From: RGIG4097 sp937885645
GTDB lineage: Bacteria > Bacillota > Clostridia > Christensenellales > CAG-917
Assembly: GCA_937885645.1 (NCBI GenBank)
Contig: CALABJ010000014.1
Span: forward strand, 1-64,000
DNA length: 64,000 nt
Direction: 5' to 3'
Every line of letters starts with the position of its first letter. Position 1 is the stretch's first letter. A model generated the notes under the pieces. That model ran no database searches and had not been told where the DNA came from. It saw nothing but the letters and a program-made list of their open reading frames with translations. The translations under genes were made by a program, and so were the position numbers. Of the stretch, positions 27,087 through 35,194 are shown piece by piece.

Positions 27087-27359
27087 ATGCTTAATATCAC
27101 AGACACAAAAGTCCGTATCGTAAAAAAGGACGACTCAAAACTTAAGGCAATCGCATCAATCATCGTAGATGATTGCTTCGTGATTCACGACATCAAGGTC
27201 ATTGAAGGAAATGACGAAGTCTTCATTGCAATGCCTTCAAGAAAAACTCCTGACGGCGAATTTAAGGATATTGCTCATCCAATCAACACCGAAACTAGAG
27301 AGCTGATCAAATCCAACGTTATCTCAGCCTATCACAAGGCCCTCACCGAAGAAGAGTAA
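27087..27359 (+). CDS. spoVG: septation/regulatory protein SpoVG
   Basis: This 90-residue nucleic-acid-binding protein has the family start NITDTKVRIVKKDDSKLKA and the conserved FIAMPSRKTPDGEFKDIAHPI block. In Firmicutes SpoVG affects sporulation septum formation and binds DNA or RNA to control many genes. The ATG at 27087 has GAAGGTG in place; an in-frame ATG at 27060 has no such site. A single-gene unit. Confidence 0.95.
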   Translation: MLNITDTKVRIVKKDDSKLKAIASIIVDDCFVIHDIKVIEGNDEVFIAMPSRKTPDGEFKDIAHPINTETRELIKSNVISAYHKALTEEE

Positions 27360-27386
27360 AAAACGCCACCCAGAATGGGTGACGCA
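27356..27386 (-). terminator. terminator of the acyl-CoA synthetase gene
   Basis: On the minus strand CACCCA-ttc-TGGGTG is followed by GCG and T6. The same stem could also weakly end spoVG transcription on the plus strand, where no T-run is present. Confidence 0.6.
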
Positions 27387-27439
27387 TCTTAAAACCAAAT
27401 TATTTTCCTGCTTTGTGCCGATTTCGGCGTTCTACGGTT

Positions 27440-28936
27440 TTAATCAATATTCTGCAACTTGACGTAATCAATCTTTCCTATTGCGGTGTATGGCATTTTC
27501 TCCACAGTGGTGACAATGCCGGGGATATGCCAGTGGGAAAGGTTTTTGCCTATATATTTTCTCACTTCTTCTCTTTGTTTTTCGGTGAGAGTGCCTTCAA
27601 TGACAAGTTTGATTTGGGTTTTGCCGTTAACAATTTTTTCAAATACGGCGCAAGTGCCCACAAAATCAAGCTCTCTTGCAACCCTCTCAATTTCGCTGGG
27701 GAAAACGTTCATCCCAGAGATTTTGATGAGGCGTTTTTTTCTGCCGTAGAAAGTGAGGTCATTTCCCTCTTTTGAGAATATATCACCGGTGCGGAGATAT
27801 TTGACGCCATCAATGATGACAAAAGCCTCCTCGTCACTGCCGATGTATCCAAGCATTGTTTGATTGCTTTCAAGGACCAACTCCCCTTTTTCGCCGTCGG
27901 GGAGAATGTTGTCATCGTCATCAATGATAAGGGGCACAACGTTGTTGATCGTCTTGCCGATTGAGCCAACTTCGCCGTCTTTTGGTGACAAAACGCAGAC
28001 ACTGCCAATTTCAGTAAGTCCGTAGCCTTGTTGCGCAACGGCAGTTGCCCCTGCCCTTTCCATCCTTTCATTGAAGTCAAGAGCAAGTTTTTTGGTGAGA
28101 GTATCTCCGCCCACAAAAACGTTGGCAAGAGTTGACACGGCTGGTCCTTCAAATCCTTTTGTTTCAAGGAATTTTGTCAGCATTCTAGGGATTGCAATGA
28201 CGGTGGTGACGCCGTTTTTTCTTATGGCGTCAAGGGCAATCTTTCCACTGAAACGAGGGATAAGCACTGCGGTCATATCTGTACATAGAGATGCGTGGAC
28301 ACCGACGATAAGTCCAAATCCGTGGAACATAGGGAGCGTCACCAGCATTGAGTCCTTTTTGTCAAAGTCGTAGGGGATTGAAGTGAGAAGATTGTCAACC
28401 AGTGCATTTGCGCCGTAGTGGGACAAAACAACGGTTTTGGGCACACCAGAAGTGCCACCCGAGTGCATATGAAGAGCGGGAATATTGCCGTCACCCTTGT
28501 ACTCCTCAAAGTGCTTTGCAAGAGGCAAACCGAAAAATGTGTGAAGCATATAGGGGCAATACACCAGTTTTGCGCCCTCTTTGTGCTTTGCAAACCTATT
28601 GAAATTGATGTCAGATATTGCAAGGACTTTGGGGTTTTGGAGTTTGACCTCTTTCACAAATTCCCTTTCGGACAAAAGGGGGTGGACGGGTGCAAAGATT
28701 GCACCGATAAGGGTGGTGGCATACAACAAAGACACCCCTTGCTCAATGTTGGGGAGGGCGGACATAACCACGTCACCTTGTCTTACACCAAGTTTCCAAA
28801 GACCGCCTGCAACACGGCGCACTTCACTGTCAAGTTTGTCAAAAGACAGATGCACTTTTCCACGAGTGACCGCGTGAAGATTCTCCTTCACGTGATAGTC
28901 CCTCATAAAGTTGTACATAGTCTTGTTGTAATCCAT
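27440..28936 (-). CDS. AMP-forming acyl-CoA synthetase / ligase family
   Basis: The 498-residue adenylate-forming enzyme has the AMP motif MHSGGTSGVPKTVVLSH, the YGLTEIG motif and the RTGDI/KISGMNVFPSEIE C-terminal hinge. It activates a carboxylic acid as acyl-AMP and probably transfers it to CoA; the substrate (fatty or aryl acid) is not readable. The ATG at 28936 is chosen because the longer frame to 29002 would start upstream of the promoter. The -10 box ends 6 nt before this ATG with no ribosome binding site between, so the mRNA is predicted to be leaderless. Confidence 0.85.
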   Translation of the reverse strand: MDYNKTMYNFMRDYHVKENLHAVTRGKVHLSFDKLDSEVRRVAGGLWKLGVRQGDVVMSALPNIEQGVSLLYATTLIGAIFAPVHPLLSEREFVKEVKLQNPKVLAISDINFNRFAKHKEGAKLVYCPYMLHTFFGLPLAKHFEEYKGDGNIPALHMHSGGTSGVPKTVVLSHYGANALVDNLLTSIPYDFDKKDSMLVTLPMFHGFGLIVGVHASLCTDMTAVLIPRFSGKIALDAIRKNGVTTVIAIPRMLTKFLETKGFEGPAVSTLANVFVGGDTLTKKLALDFNERMERAGATAVAQQGYGLTEIGSVCVLSPKDGEVGSIGKTINNVVPLIIDDDDNILPDGEKGELVLESNQTMLGYIGSDEEAFVIIDGVKYLRTGDIFSKEGNDLTFYGRKKRLIKISGMNVFPSEIERVARELDFVGTCAVFEKIVNGKTQIKLVIEGTLTEKQREEVRKYIGKNLSHWHIPGIVTTVEKMPYTAIGKIDYVKLQNID

Positions 28937-28942
28937 ATTTTT

Positions 28943-28972
28943 ATTATACCTTTTTTCAATTCCTGCCGTCAA
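28943..28972 (-). promoter_or_regulatory. leaderless promoter of acyl-CoA synthetase gene
   Basis: The -35 TTGACG (28967-28972) and -10 TATAAT (28943-28948) have an 18-bp spacer, and the ATG (28936) follows after 6 nt (AAAAAT). Confidence 0.65.
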
Positions 28973-29072
28973 CGGATTTTGGAAAATACTATTTCCGCCC
29001 AAAAAACAATTTTTAAAATGGCAGGTATAAAGTTTTTCACTCCGTCAATAATTCAGTCACGGAGGTAAAACA

Positions 29073-29762
29073 ATGAGTAAAATAGCAGTTGCCACCAAAA
29101 GATTTAGTGGCTTTATGAAAAGAAATGCAATGTATCTTCTTATTTTGCTGTGTATCGCATCTGTGGCAACGGTGATTGCCCTGGCTGCCACCGGCAACTT
29201 TGGAGAACAATCCATCGACATCGATGGTGAACAAAACAACAACGACAACACGGATATCCCCACTGTGGGCGACCCTGACGACAAGCCTAGCGACACGCCT
29301 ATCGTCAAACCTGATCCCCCTGTGGACGACACCCCTGTGGACACCCCTCTCACCTTCACCGCACCTTGCAACGGCACAGTGACCGTCAGCTACTCTGACA
29401 CAGTGCTTGTGTGGAACTCAACCCTCGGTCAATATTCCACCCACCTTGCAGTGGACTTTGTTGCAGAGGATTTGAGAGTGCTGGCAGTGGCAGGAGGCAC
29501 GGTGAAAGAAGTTGGCTACGATGCTCTCAATGGCAACTACGTCATCATCACCCACAAGGACGGATATGAATCACGCTACTTCTCTCTCGGAGACGGCGTC
29601 ACCCTGAAAGCAGGTGACACAGTGGCTGAAGGAGACGTCATCGGCACTATGTCAACCACCATGGCAAAGGAATCACTTGACGGCAATCATCTGCACTTTG
29701 AAATGAGCAAAGACGGAGTTGACATCGACCCTCTCAGCGTCATCATCCTCAATGAAAAGTGA
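29073..29762 (+). CDS. membrane-anchored M23 metallopeptidase
   Basis: This 229-residue protein has one N-terminal membrane helix (about 19-40), a Pro/Asp-rich linker (45-93) and a LytM/M23 domain. The zinc ligands H124 and D128 (HLAVD) and H206/H208 (HLH) are all present, so it is predicted active. M23 enzymes cut peptidoglycan cross-bridges. The short membrane-anchored layout resembles sporulation SpoIIQ, although SpoIIQ has lost ligands. GGAGGT precedes the ATG. Confidence 0.85.
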   Translation: MSKIAVATKRFSGFMKRNAMYLLILLCIASVATVIALAATGNFGEQSIDIDGEQNNNDNTDIPTVGDPDDKPSDTPIVKPDPPVDDTPVDTPLTFTAPCNGTVTVSYSDTVLVWNSTLGQYSTHLAVDFVAEDLRVLAVAGGTVKEVGYDALNGNYVIITHKDGYESRYFSLGDGVTLKAGDTVAEGDVIGTMSTTMAKESLDGNHLHFEMSKDGVDIDPLSVIILNEK

Positions 29763-29879
29763 CAAACACGCTGTTTATCGCACAAAATGACAAGTTAAAC
29801 TATCATTTCGAGTGAGAAAGCAAAATCTAAAACCTGCCCTATCACCTAAACACATAGGACAAACATAATCTCCCCCTTT

Positions 29880-29914
29880 GAAAATCCCACGGCGATCCTC
29901 GTGGGATTTTCTCA
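29880..29914 (+). terminator. intrinsic terminator-like hairpin
   Basis: GAAAATCCCACG-N7-CGTGGGATTTTC is a long perfect stem, about 120 nt after the M23 gene. It is T-rich rather than carrying a pure T-run. Confidence 0.6.
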
Positions 29915-30153
29915 TTTGTGCATAAGTTCATCTGCGCCGTTTTCCTTTGCTTTCATAGGTCAAGTCGCGGTGAAAATTTGGCACTGGTGCAAATGAAGAT
30001 ATGCTGATTTGAGCATTTGTTGAGCTGTTGTGAGGAGGGCGATGCTTTGAAAGTCACCTCACTTTTCACTCCTCTTTCAAACCGCTCATAGAGGTGCGCT
30101 CCCCGTTTTTTAAGGAGATTTTTTCATGTCTTCCCCGCCCCAAATATTGACAG
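29915..30153. other. gene-free stretch before the sigma factor gene
   Basis: No convincing reading frame, known RNA or repeat was recognised here. A run of C/T-rich and G/A-rich blocks (about 30030-30110) may be leftover coding sequence. Confidence 0.4.
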
Positions 30154-30182
30154 TTGAAAAATCTTCCATACAGTGATATAAT
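30154..30182 (+). promoter_or_regulatory. leaderless promoter of ECF sigma gene
   Basis: The -35 TTGAAA (30154-30159) and perfect -10 TATAAT (30177-30182) have a 17-bp spacer. The ATG at 30190 is 7 nt past the -10 and no Shine-Dalgarno intervenes. Confidence 0.7.
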
Positions 30183-30189
30183 ATCCTGT

Positions 30190-30726
30190 ATGGACAGAAT
30201 AACCCTCGACAACTTGATGCTCCACATTGCAAGGGGTGATGAAGTCGCCTTTGAAGAACTCTACAACCAGACCAAGTCAGGCTTGTACTCTTTCATTTTG
30301 TCCATTTGCAAAAATCATCACCTAGCAGAAGACGTGATGCAAAACACATACATCCGCATCCGTCTGTCTGCAAATATGTACAAGGCAGGGTCAAACACTC
30401 TTGCGTGGATATACACCATCGCAAAAAACTTGACTCTCAATGAACTGAACAAACAGAAGCATGAGATGTCCATTGACTTTGACGATAAGGGTGCAAAGAT
30501 TGGTGGACAATATACAATAGACGACAAGGTGTCAAGCCCCCTACTCAACGTGATGAAGAAGGTGCTTAACGAAAGCGAGGCACAAATAATCAGCCTGCAC
30601 CTCATATCGGGATTCAAGCATAGAGAAATAGCTGAGATGCTGGACAAACCCCTAGGCACTGTGCTGTGGACGTATAAAAATGCTCTCAACAAAATCAAAA
30701 ACAACTACTCGGAGGAGGACCTATGA
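30190..30726 (+). CDS. ECF-type RNA polymerase sigma factor
   Basis: The 178-residue sigma-70 family protein has region 2 (AFEELYNQTKSGLYSF...HLAEDVMQNTYIRIRLSANMY) for -10 recognition and region 4 (SEAQIISLHLISGFKHREIAEMLDKPLGTVLWTYKNAL), a helix-turn-helix for the -35. It lacks region 3, as ECF factors do. The true start is the ATG at 30190, because a frame extending to 30154 would begin inside the -35 box. It overlaps the next gene, a probable anti-sigma, by 4 nt. The promoter is of housekeeping type, so autoregulation is not evident. Confidence 0.9.
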   Translation: MDRITLDNLMLHIARGDEVAFEELYNQTKSGLYSFILSICKNHHLAEDVMQNTYIRIRLSANMYKAGSNTLAWIYTIAKNLTLNELNKQKHEMSIDFDDKGAKIGGQYTIDDKVSSPLLNVMKKVLNESEAQIISLHLISGFKHREIAEMLDKPLGTVLWTYKNALNKIKNNYSEEDL

Positions 30727-31421
30727 AAATCAAGGACATAAAGAAACAATTGAAACAAGAGTCTGGCGATATGACACCCGACGTCCTTGACCGCGTGAAA
30801 ATTTCGCCCATAAACCGCCTCCGCCAAAATGAAAAGGCTATGAGAGTTTTCAAGCAAACAGTGGCCTCTCTCATACTTTTGATTCTTGCAGCAATCGTCA
30901 TAATCCTGTCCGTGTCAATCTACGCCTATATGACACAAAAGCCTGACACCGCAGAGGAAAACTACACCTTTGTGTCTGTGTGGATTAATAGAGGTGGTGA
31001 GGACACCGACCTCAGTGACGGATTGTCCTCAACTGACAGCACCATAGTCAGTTTTGTTGTGGATGGCTTCGGTCAAGTTGTCTTTGCCTACGATGAAACT
31101 TCAGGCACAGTCCTGCCCTCTCCTGGGTATATCGGCAACGCAGTCAGCCTCCTCAATGGTGATGGCGCAACCGCAGTTTATGTCCTTGCAACCAGTGACA
31201 GACCTGCGTTTCAACGCAACTGCTACAACGAGTTGAAGACCGCAATTGCTGACAGCGGAGTTTTTGGCGACACTCCTGTCAACTACCATATCGGTGACAG
31301 CCTTTCAAGATTTATGATGGGTGCGTCAATCAACTCTCTCAAAGGTTTTGACCAGGACAGATTTGTTGAAGCGAAATCAGTCAACGACCTCTGCGCACTT
31401 TACGTGGAATTCGCCTCATAA
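30723..31421 (+). CDS. probable anti-sigma membrane protein
   Basis: The 232-residue protein has a charged cytoplasmic N-terminus (1-45), one membrane helix (about 46-70) and an extracytoplasmic domain of about 160 residues. It directly follows and overlaps an ECF sigma gene, the classic anti-sigma arrangement. No zinc-binding HxxxCxxC motif of the ZAS class is seen, so it would be a non-zinc type. The function is inferred from context. Confidence 0.7.
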   Translation: MKIKDIKKQLKQESGDMTPDVLDRVKISPINRLRQNEKAMRVFKQTVASLILLILAAIVIILSVSIYAYMTQKPDTAEENYTFVSVWINRGGEDTDLSDGLSSTDSTIVSFVVDGFGQVVFAYDETSGTVLPSPGYIGNAVSLLNGDGATAVYVLATSDRPAFQRNCYNELKTAIADSGVFGDTPVNYHIGDSLSRFMMGASINSLKGFDQDRFVEAKSVNDLCALYVEFAS

Positions 31422-31530
31422 AATCAAAAAACAACAATTTTTGCAATAAACGAAATACCCTTTCACTCCCTTTGCAAATTGTGGGTGAAAAGAGCGAATT
31501 TTGTGGAATAATTACGAACATACTACTCTA

Positions 31531-31547
31531 CGTGGGCTATGCCCACG
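31531..31547 (+). promoter_or_regulatory. hairpin just upstream of lipoprotein ribosome binding site
   Basis: CGTGGGC-TAT-GCCCACG is a perfect 7-bp stem, 7 nt before the AGGA ribosome binding site of the next gene. It recalls the leader hairpin of the 1477-residue lipoprotein gene. Confidence 0.55.
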
Positions 31548-31561
31548 AACATAGGAAAAAT

Positions 31562-33970
31562 ATGAAAAAAATCAACTTGAAACTTTTGCTTATTGTGGTG
31601 CTTGCAGTGCTTATGCTCTCCCTTGTTGCTTGCAACGAGCCTGCCCCCATTGACCCCCCTGCAGACGACACCCCCTCTGGTGATACCCCTGCTCCTGTCA
31701 CTTTCACAGTCACTTTTGACTCAAAGGGTGGCACAGGCATTGAGGGATACAAGGACGTAGAGTTTGGTCAACAAGTGGCAGCACCCGTCACCAATCCTAC
31801 AAAAGAAGGATATGAATTTGACTGCTGGACTTTGTCAAATGGTGACAAGGTGGACTTCAACACTTACACCGTCTACTCAAACGTCACCTTCTATGCCAGC
31901 TGGAAAGCAAAGTCATACGACCTCACCGCATATCTCACCGATGAAAAAGTAAGCGGAAATATTCTTGACCTTTCAAGCGGAAGCGTTGCTGACTACTATG
32001 GCGTGGACGTGACTGTCACTGACGGCGACAAATACAATCTCCGCGACACTGTTGTTGACGGAGTCACCGTGAAAACCTTGACCTTTGCCCTTTCATACGA
32101 GTCAACAACCTCATCGGGTCAATCCCTTCCCGTCCCCACCACCACAAAAGATGGCGACAGATTTATGTACTGGTATTACTACGAAGGTGATGAAATCGTG
32201 CAACTGAGCAAAACTCTTGCAAAGGGCTCAACTGCAACAACAATTGAACTCCTCCGCGGATACAAATACGACGGCGCACGCACCCTCTATGCAATGTGGT
32301 ATAGCGCACTTGAAAACGTCACCGTCAAGTTCAACTCAGGTCTTGAAAACGAAACAATCGACACTCCCGATATGGTGGTGAAAGTTGGTGACTATATCTC
32401 AGCACCCGACACCCCCTCAATCAGCGGATACGACTTTGACAAGTGGACTTACATCATCAGAGATGATGAAGATGAAGAAAAAGTTGTTGATATGAGCTTC
32501 TACATTGACGCATCATCACAAGGTGTTGCTGTCACCAAAGACTTGACAACTGAGGGCATCTTCAACCTGTACGGCAACTGGACAAAGCGCATTGAAATCA
32601 ACTCCGCAAGCGACTTCGCTTCTCTTGATGACACCGACGAAATGGTGCAAAACGCCAACGTCTATCTTATGGCAGACGTCAACCTTGGCGAGTGGAGTGC
32701 AAAGTTTGATGAAGACCACTCCTTCAAAGGTGTCTTCGACGGCAACGGACATACAATCACTTTCACCATTTCAAATGGTGACAGCCCCTATCTCTCCCTC
32801 ATCGGTGTCAACGATGGCACAATCAAGGAATTGCTCATCAGCGCAGTCATCAACGTGACAGAACTTGGTGAGGGCATTGAAAAATATTACGCATCGGGTG
32901 TTGCAAGTGTGTCAACAGGCACAATCTCTGCAGTTGACGTCCGCTATTTCAATGCTACGGTCAAGGCAGACACAACCATACACGTGGGCAGTATTGTCGG
33001 CTACAACAACGACAGTGAAATCAGTGGCTCAAAGGCAACCAACGTCATCATTGACGTGGACGGCACCGAAGTGTATGCAGGTGGCGTGGTCGGCCTAAAC
33101 AATCGTGGTTTTGTCAAGGGCTTCACCCTCTACGGCACAGGCAAATCCGCAGATATCACCGCAAAGGGTGATGGTGTGTACGCAGGTGCATTTGCCGGCA
33201 GAATAAACGTGGGTGACTACACTGAGTGCTCTGCAACCTCAGTGAATATTGAAGCAACCGCTTCAAACAGCGTGTACGCAGGTGGTGTTGCAGGCAGAAT
33301 CGTCAACAACACTCTTGAAAAGATTTCTCTCGGCTCAATCACCATTTCTGCAAAGGGCAATAATGCCTATGCAGGCGGTGCAGTAGGTGACGGCGGAAGC
33401 ACTCTCCGTCATATCCTCATTGACGGCGCAACCATTGTGGCAGAAGGCACAAAAGTGGCTGTTGCTGGCGGTATGGTTGGCTCAAACTACTGCGAAAGCG
33501 GAAATAGAGGTCAAATTCAATTCTCAATTGTGAAGGCGTCATCAGTCACCGCAAAGGGTGACGGCAAGGCATATGCAGGTGGAATTGCAGGGCAACAAAA
33601 TGCAGGTGCAAGCTCATCAAACGGCGCAGTCACCAGAGTGTATGCAGAATGCGACGTGGCAGTTGTGTCCGCAGGCACAGCCAAACTTGGCAGTGCATTT
33701 GGTGTCTACGACACCAAGACCGTGTGCTCCAACGTGTACGTGTCATCAAACGCAGTCATCTCCCTCAACGGCACAGCCTACGACAAGGAAGAGCCTGCCT
33801 TTGAAGTGACAACTCGCACAGACGTCATGGACGTCACCCCCGGTTTTGAAACAATCCAAAACGCATCTTGGGTCAACGGCAACTTGAAGCTGAATTCAAC
33901 AGCCTCATCATCAAACCCCATTTGGATTGTGGCAGACGGCGCATATCCTACCCTTGCCTTCACCGCATAA
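31562..33970 (+). CDS. surface lipoprotein with InlB-type B repeats and GLUG repeats
   Basis: The 802-residue protein has a lipobox LVAC (Cys24) and a Pro/Thr/Asp linker. Two or three Listeria-Bacteroides B-type repeats follow (VTFDSKGG...EGYEFDCWT; KYDGARTLYAMW; PSISGYDFDKWT). From about residue 340 there is a series of GLUG-type repeats built on VYAGGVVG or AYAGGIAG, which form beta-helices. Such proteins are surface adhesins or binding proteins; no enzyme domain is visible. I take the ATG at 31562, which has AGGA and gives a proper signal peptide; longer frames add an N-terminus without one. It lies downstream of the sigma/anti-sigma pair, a plausible regulator. A terminator follows. Confidence 0.83.
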   Translation: MKKINLKLLLIVVLAVLMLSLVACNEPAPIDPPADDTPSGDTPAPVTFTVTFDSKGGTGIEGYKDVEFGQQVAAPVTNPTKEGYEFDCWTLSNGDKVDFNTYTVYSNVTFYASWKAKSYDLTAYLTDEKVSGNILDLSSGSVADYYGVDVTVTDGDKYNLRDTVVDGVTVKTLTFALSYESTTSSGQSLPVPTTTKDGDRFMYWYYYEGDEIVQLSKTLAKGSTATTIELLRGYKYDGARTLYAMWYSALENVTVKFNSGLENETIDTPDMVVKVGDYISAPDTPSISGYDFDKWTYIIRDDEDEEKVVDMSFYIDASSQGVAVTKDLTTEGIFNLYGNWTKRIEINSASDFASLDDTDEMVQNANVYLMADVNLGEWSAKFDEDHSFKGVFDGNGHTITFTISNGDSPYLSLIGVNDGTIKELLISAVINVTELGEGIEKYYASGVASVSTGTISAVDVRYFNATVKADTTIHVGSIVGYNNDSEISGSKATNVIIDVDGTEVYAGGVVGLNNRGFVKGFTLYGTGKSADITAKGDGVYAGAFAGRINVGDYTECSATSVNIEATASNSVYAGGVAGRIVNNTLEKISLGSITISAKGNNAYAGGAVGDGGSTLRHILIDGATIVAEGTKVAVAGGMVGSNYCESGNRGQIQFSIVKASSVTAKGDGKAYAGGIAGQQNAGASSSNGAVTRVYAECDVAVVSAGTAKLGSAFGVYDTKTVCSNVYVSSNAVISLNGTAYDKEEPAFEVTTRTDVMDVTPGFETIQNASWVNGNLKLNSTASSSNPIWIVADGAYPTLAFTA

Positions 33971-33990
33971 CCAACACTCAAACTAAACAA

Positions 33991-34018
33991 AAAACGGACG
34001 AAATCTCGTCCGTTTTTA
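33991..34018 (+). terminator. intrinsic terminator
   Basis: AAAACGGACGA-aatc-TCGTCCGTTTTT, between the convergent lipoprotein and HAD genes; it can work in both directions. Confidence 0.9.
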
Positions 34019-34050
34019 TTTTGTCTTTCGTGCTTTAATATTTTCTTTTG

Positions 34051-34896
34051 TTATTTGATTCCTCTCTTTTGATGATAAGTGACGTCTTCAAGGCGATTGT
34101 CACATCCAAGTTGGGTGATGAGAAGATGCATTGCGTTGTCAAGGTCACTGCCTTCACTGAAATCTGCATCAAAAATCCAGTCCACTCTTTCGTGTTTCAA
34201 GAGGGGTTGCACCTTTTCCTTTTCATCGTTGTGGTAGAGTGCGATTGAGTGTCCGCCACTTTGCTTCACCAGTTTCATACAAGGCACGTCCGTGAGTCCG
34301 TCACCGATGTAAATCATATTGCGGAAGAAGACGCGTCTTATGTCATCGGGTTGTGACTTGTTCAGGTCAACGTTGTTGTTGATGTCAAGGACGCCTTTGT
34401 TTATGCGATAGACAAATTGGGTTTTGTTGGTGTAGTTGACCGCCATCTTTGCCCACATTGCATTGCCTTCCTCGTTGTACATAAACTCACTGGCGAATAT
34501 CTTTTTGAAATGCTTTGCCACCACCGTGCCGTCAATGATTTCTTTGAGGCCAGATGAGAGGATGTAGTGCTCCACTTTCAGTCCTGCCTCTTCGCCATAG
34601 CGGTTGATGCGCTCAAACCATTCAAGAACGCCGGGATGATATTCAATATGTTTTCCGCATTCCACAAGGACGTCGCGGGTGAGGGGGACGCCTGCTTTGG
34701 CGGCTTGGTCAATCATGCAGTACATATATGCAAGGACGCTGTCCATCTTCTCTTTTGATGCCACCTTTTCTGCCTCTGCCCAGAAGTCATCTGCTTCCAT
34801 TCCAAGGCTGGGGATGAAGGTGTATTCCTGCATATCACGGGTGCAAAGTGTTTTGTCAAAATCGTAAAGCAATGCCACAATGTGTTTTTTTGCCAT
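34051..34896 (-). CDS. HAD-superfamily phosphatase
   Basis: The 281-residue protein has haloacid dehalogenase motif I YDFDKTL near the N-terminus, motif II SSG, and motif III/IV GDGLTDVPC. The helical cap is placed as in phosphoserine-phosphatase-like HADs. The substrate is not determinable. Its promoter is divergent from pckA, and a TAGGAAA ribosome binding site precedes the ATG. Confidence 0.85.
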   Translation of the reverse strand: MAKKHIVALLYDFDKTLCTRDMQEYTFIPSLGMEADDFWAEAEKVASKEKMDSVLAYMYCMIDQAAKAGVPLTRDVLVECGKHIEYHPGVLEWFERINRYGEEAGLKVEHYILSSGLKEIIDGTVVAKHFKKIFASEFMYNEEGNAMWAKMAVNYTNKTQFVYRINKGVLDINNNVDLNKSQPDDIRRVFFRNMIYIGDGLTDVPCMKLVKQSGGHSIALYHNDEKEKVQPLLKHERVDWIFDADFSEGSDLDNAMHLLITQLGCDNRLEDVTYHQKRGIK

Positions 34897-34936
34897 ATAT
34901 TTTCCTACCTTAATGTTGGTTTCAGGTTATATCTAT

Positions 34937-34965
34937 ATATTAACTATTGAACAGAATATTGTCAA
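34937..34965 (-). promoter_or_regulatory. HAD gene promoter
   Basis: The -35 TTGACA (34960-34965) and -10 TAATAT (34937-34942) have a 17-bp spacer. Confidence 0.65.
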
Positions 34966-35025
34966 CCACTCTTTCAATTTCCGCAATCAAACCGCCTAAA
35001 AAACCACAAAAAACACCTAGAAAAA

Positions 35026-35059
35026 TATGAACAATGTTCGTGTTTGTTCATTTGAACAA
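35026..35059. promoter_or_regulatory. two adjacent palindromic operators upstream of pckA
   Basis: Site 1 (35026-35042) matches the rnfC palindrome at 15 of 17 positions. Site 2 (35044-35059) is TTGTTCA-TT-TGAACAA with perfect 7-nt arms. Both lie immediately upstream of the pckA -35 box, which suits an activator, or a repressor acting on both directions. Confidence 0.65.
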
Positions 35060-35065
35060 TAACTC

Positions 35066-35094
35066 TTGTATTCAATTTTTTTTTGTGCTAAAAT
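35066..35094 (+). promoter_or_regulatory. pckA promoter
   Basis: The -35 TTGTAT (35066-35071) and -10 TAAAAT (35089-35094) are 17 bp apart. The leader is about 95 nt and ends with TTGGAGA before the ATG. Confidence 0.6.
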
Positions 35095-35194
35095 ATACGA
35101 TGCAAAGTTTCGGCGCTGTTGGATTCTTCTCAAATGAACTTATATCCGCTCCGCCGAGTAAAATATGATAATAAAATTTTTTGGAGAATAAAAA

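Noticed and set aside
35044..35059. Rex (NADH-sensing) operator at pckA
   Set aside because: TTGTTCA-TT-TGAACAA has similar ends, but the total length is two bases shorter than the Rex site and the inner bases differ.
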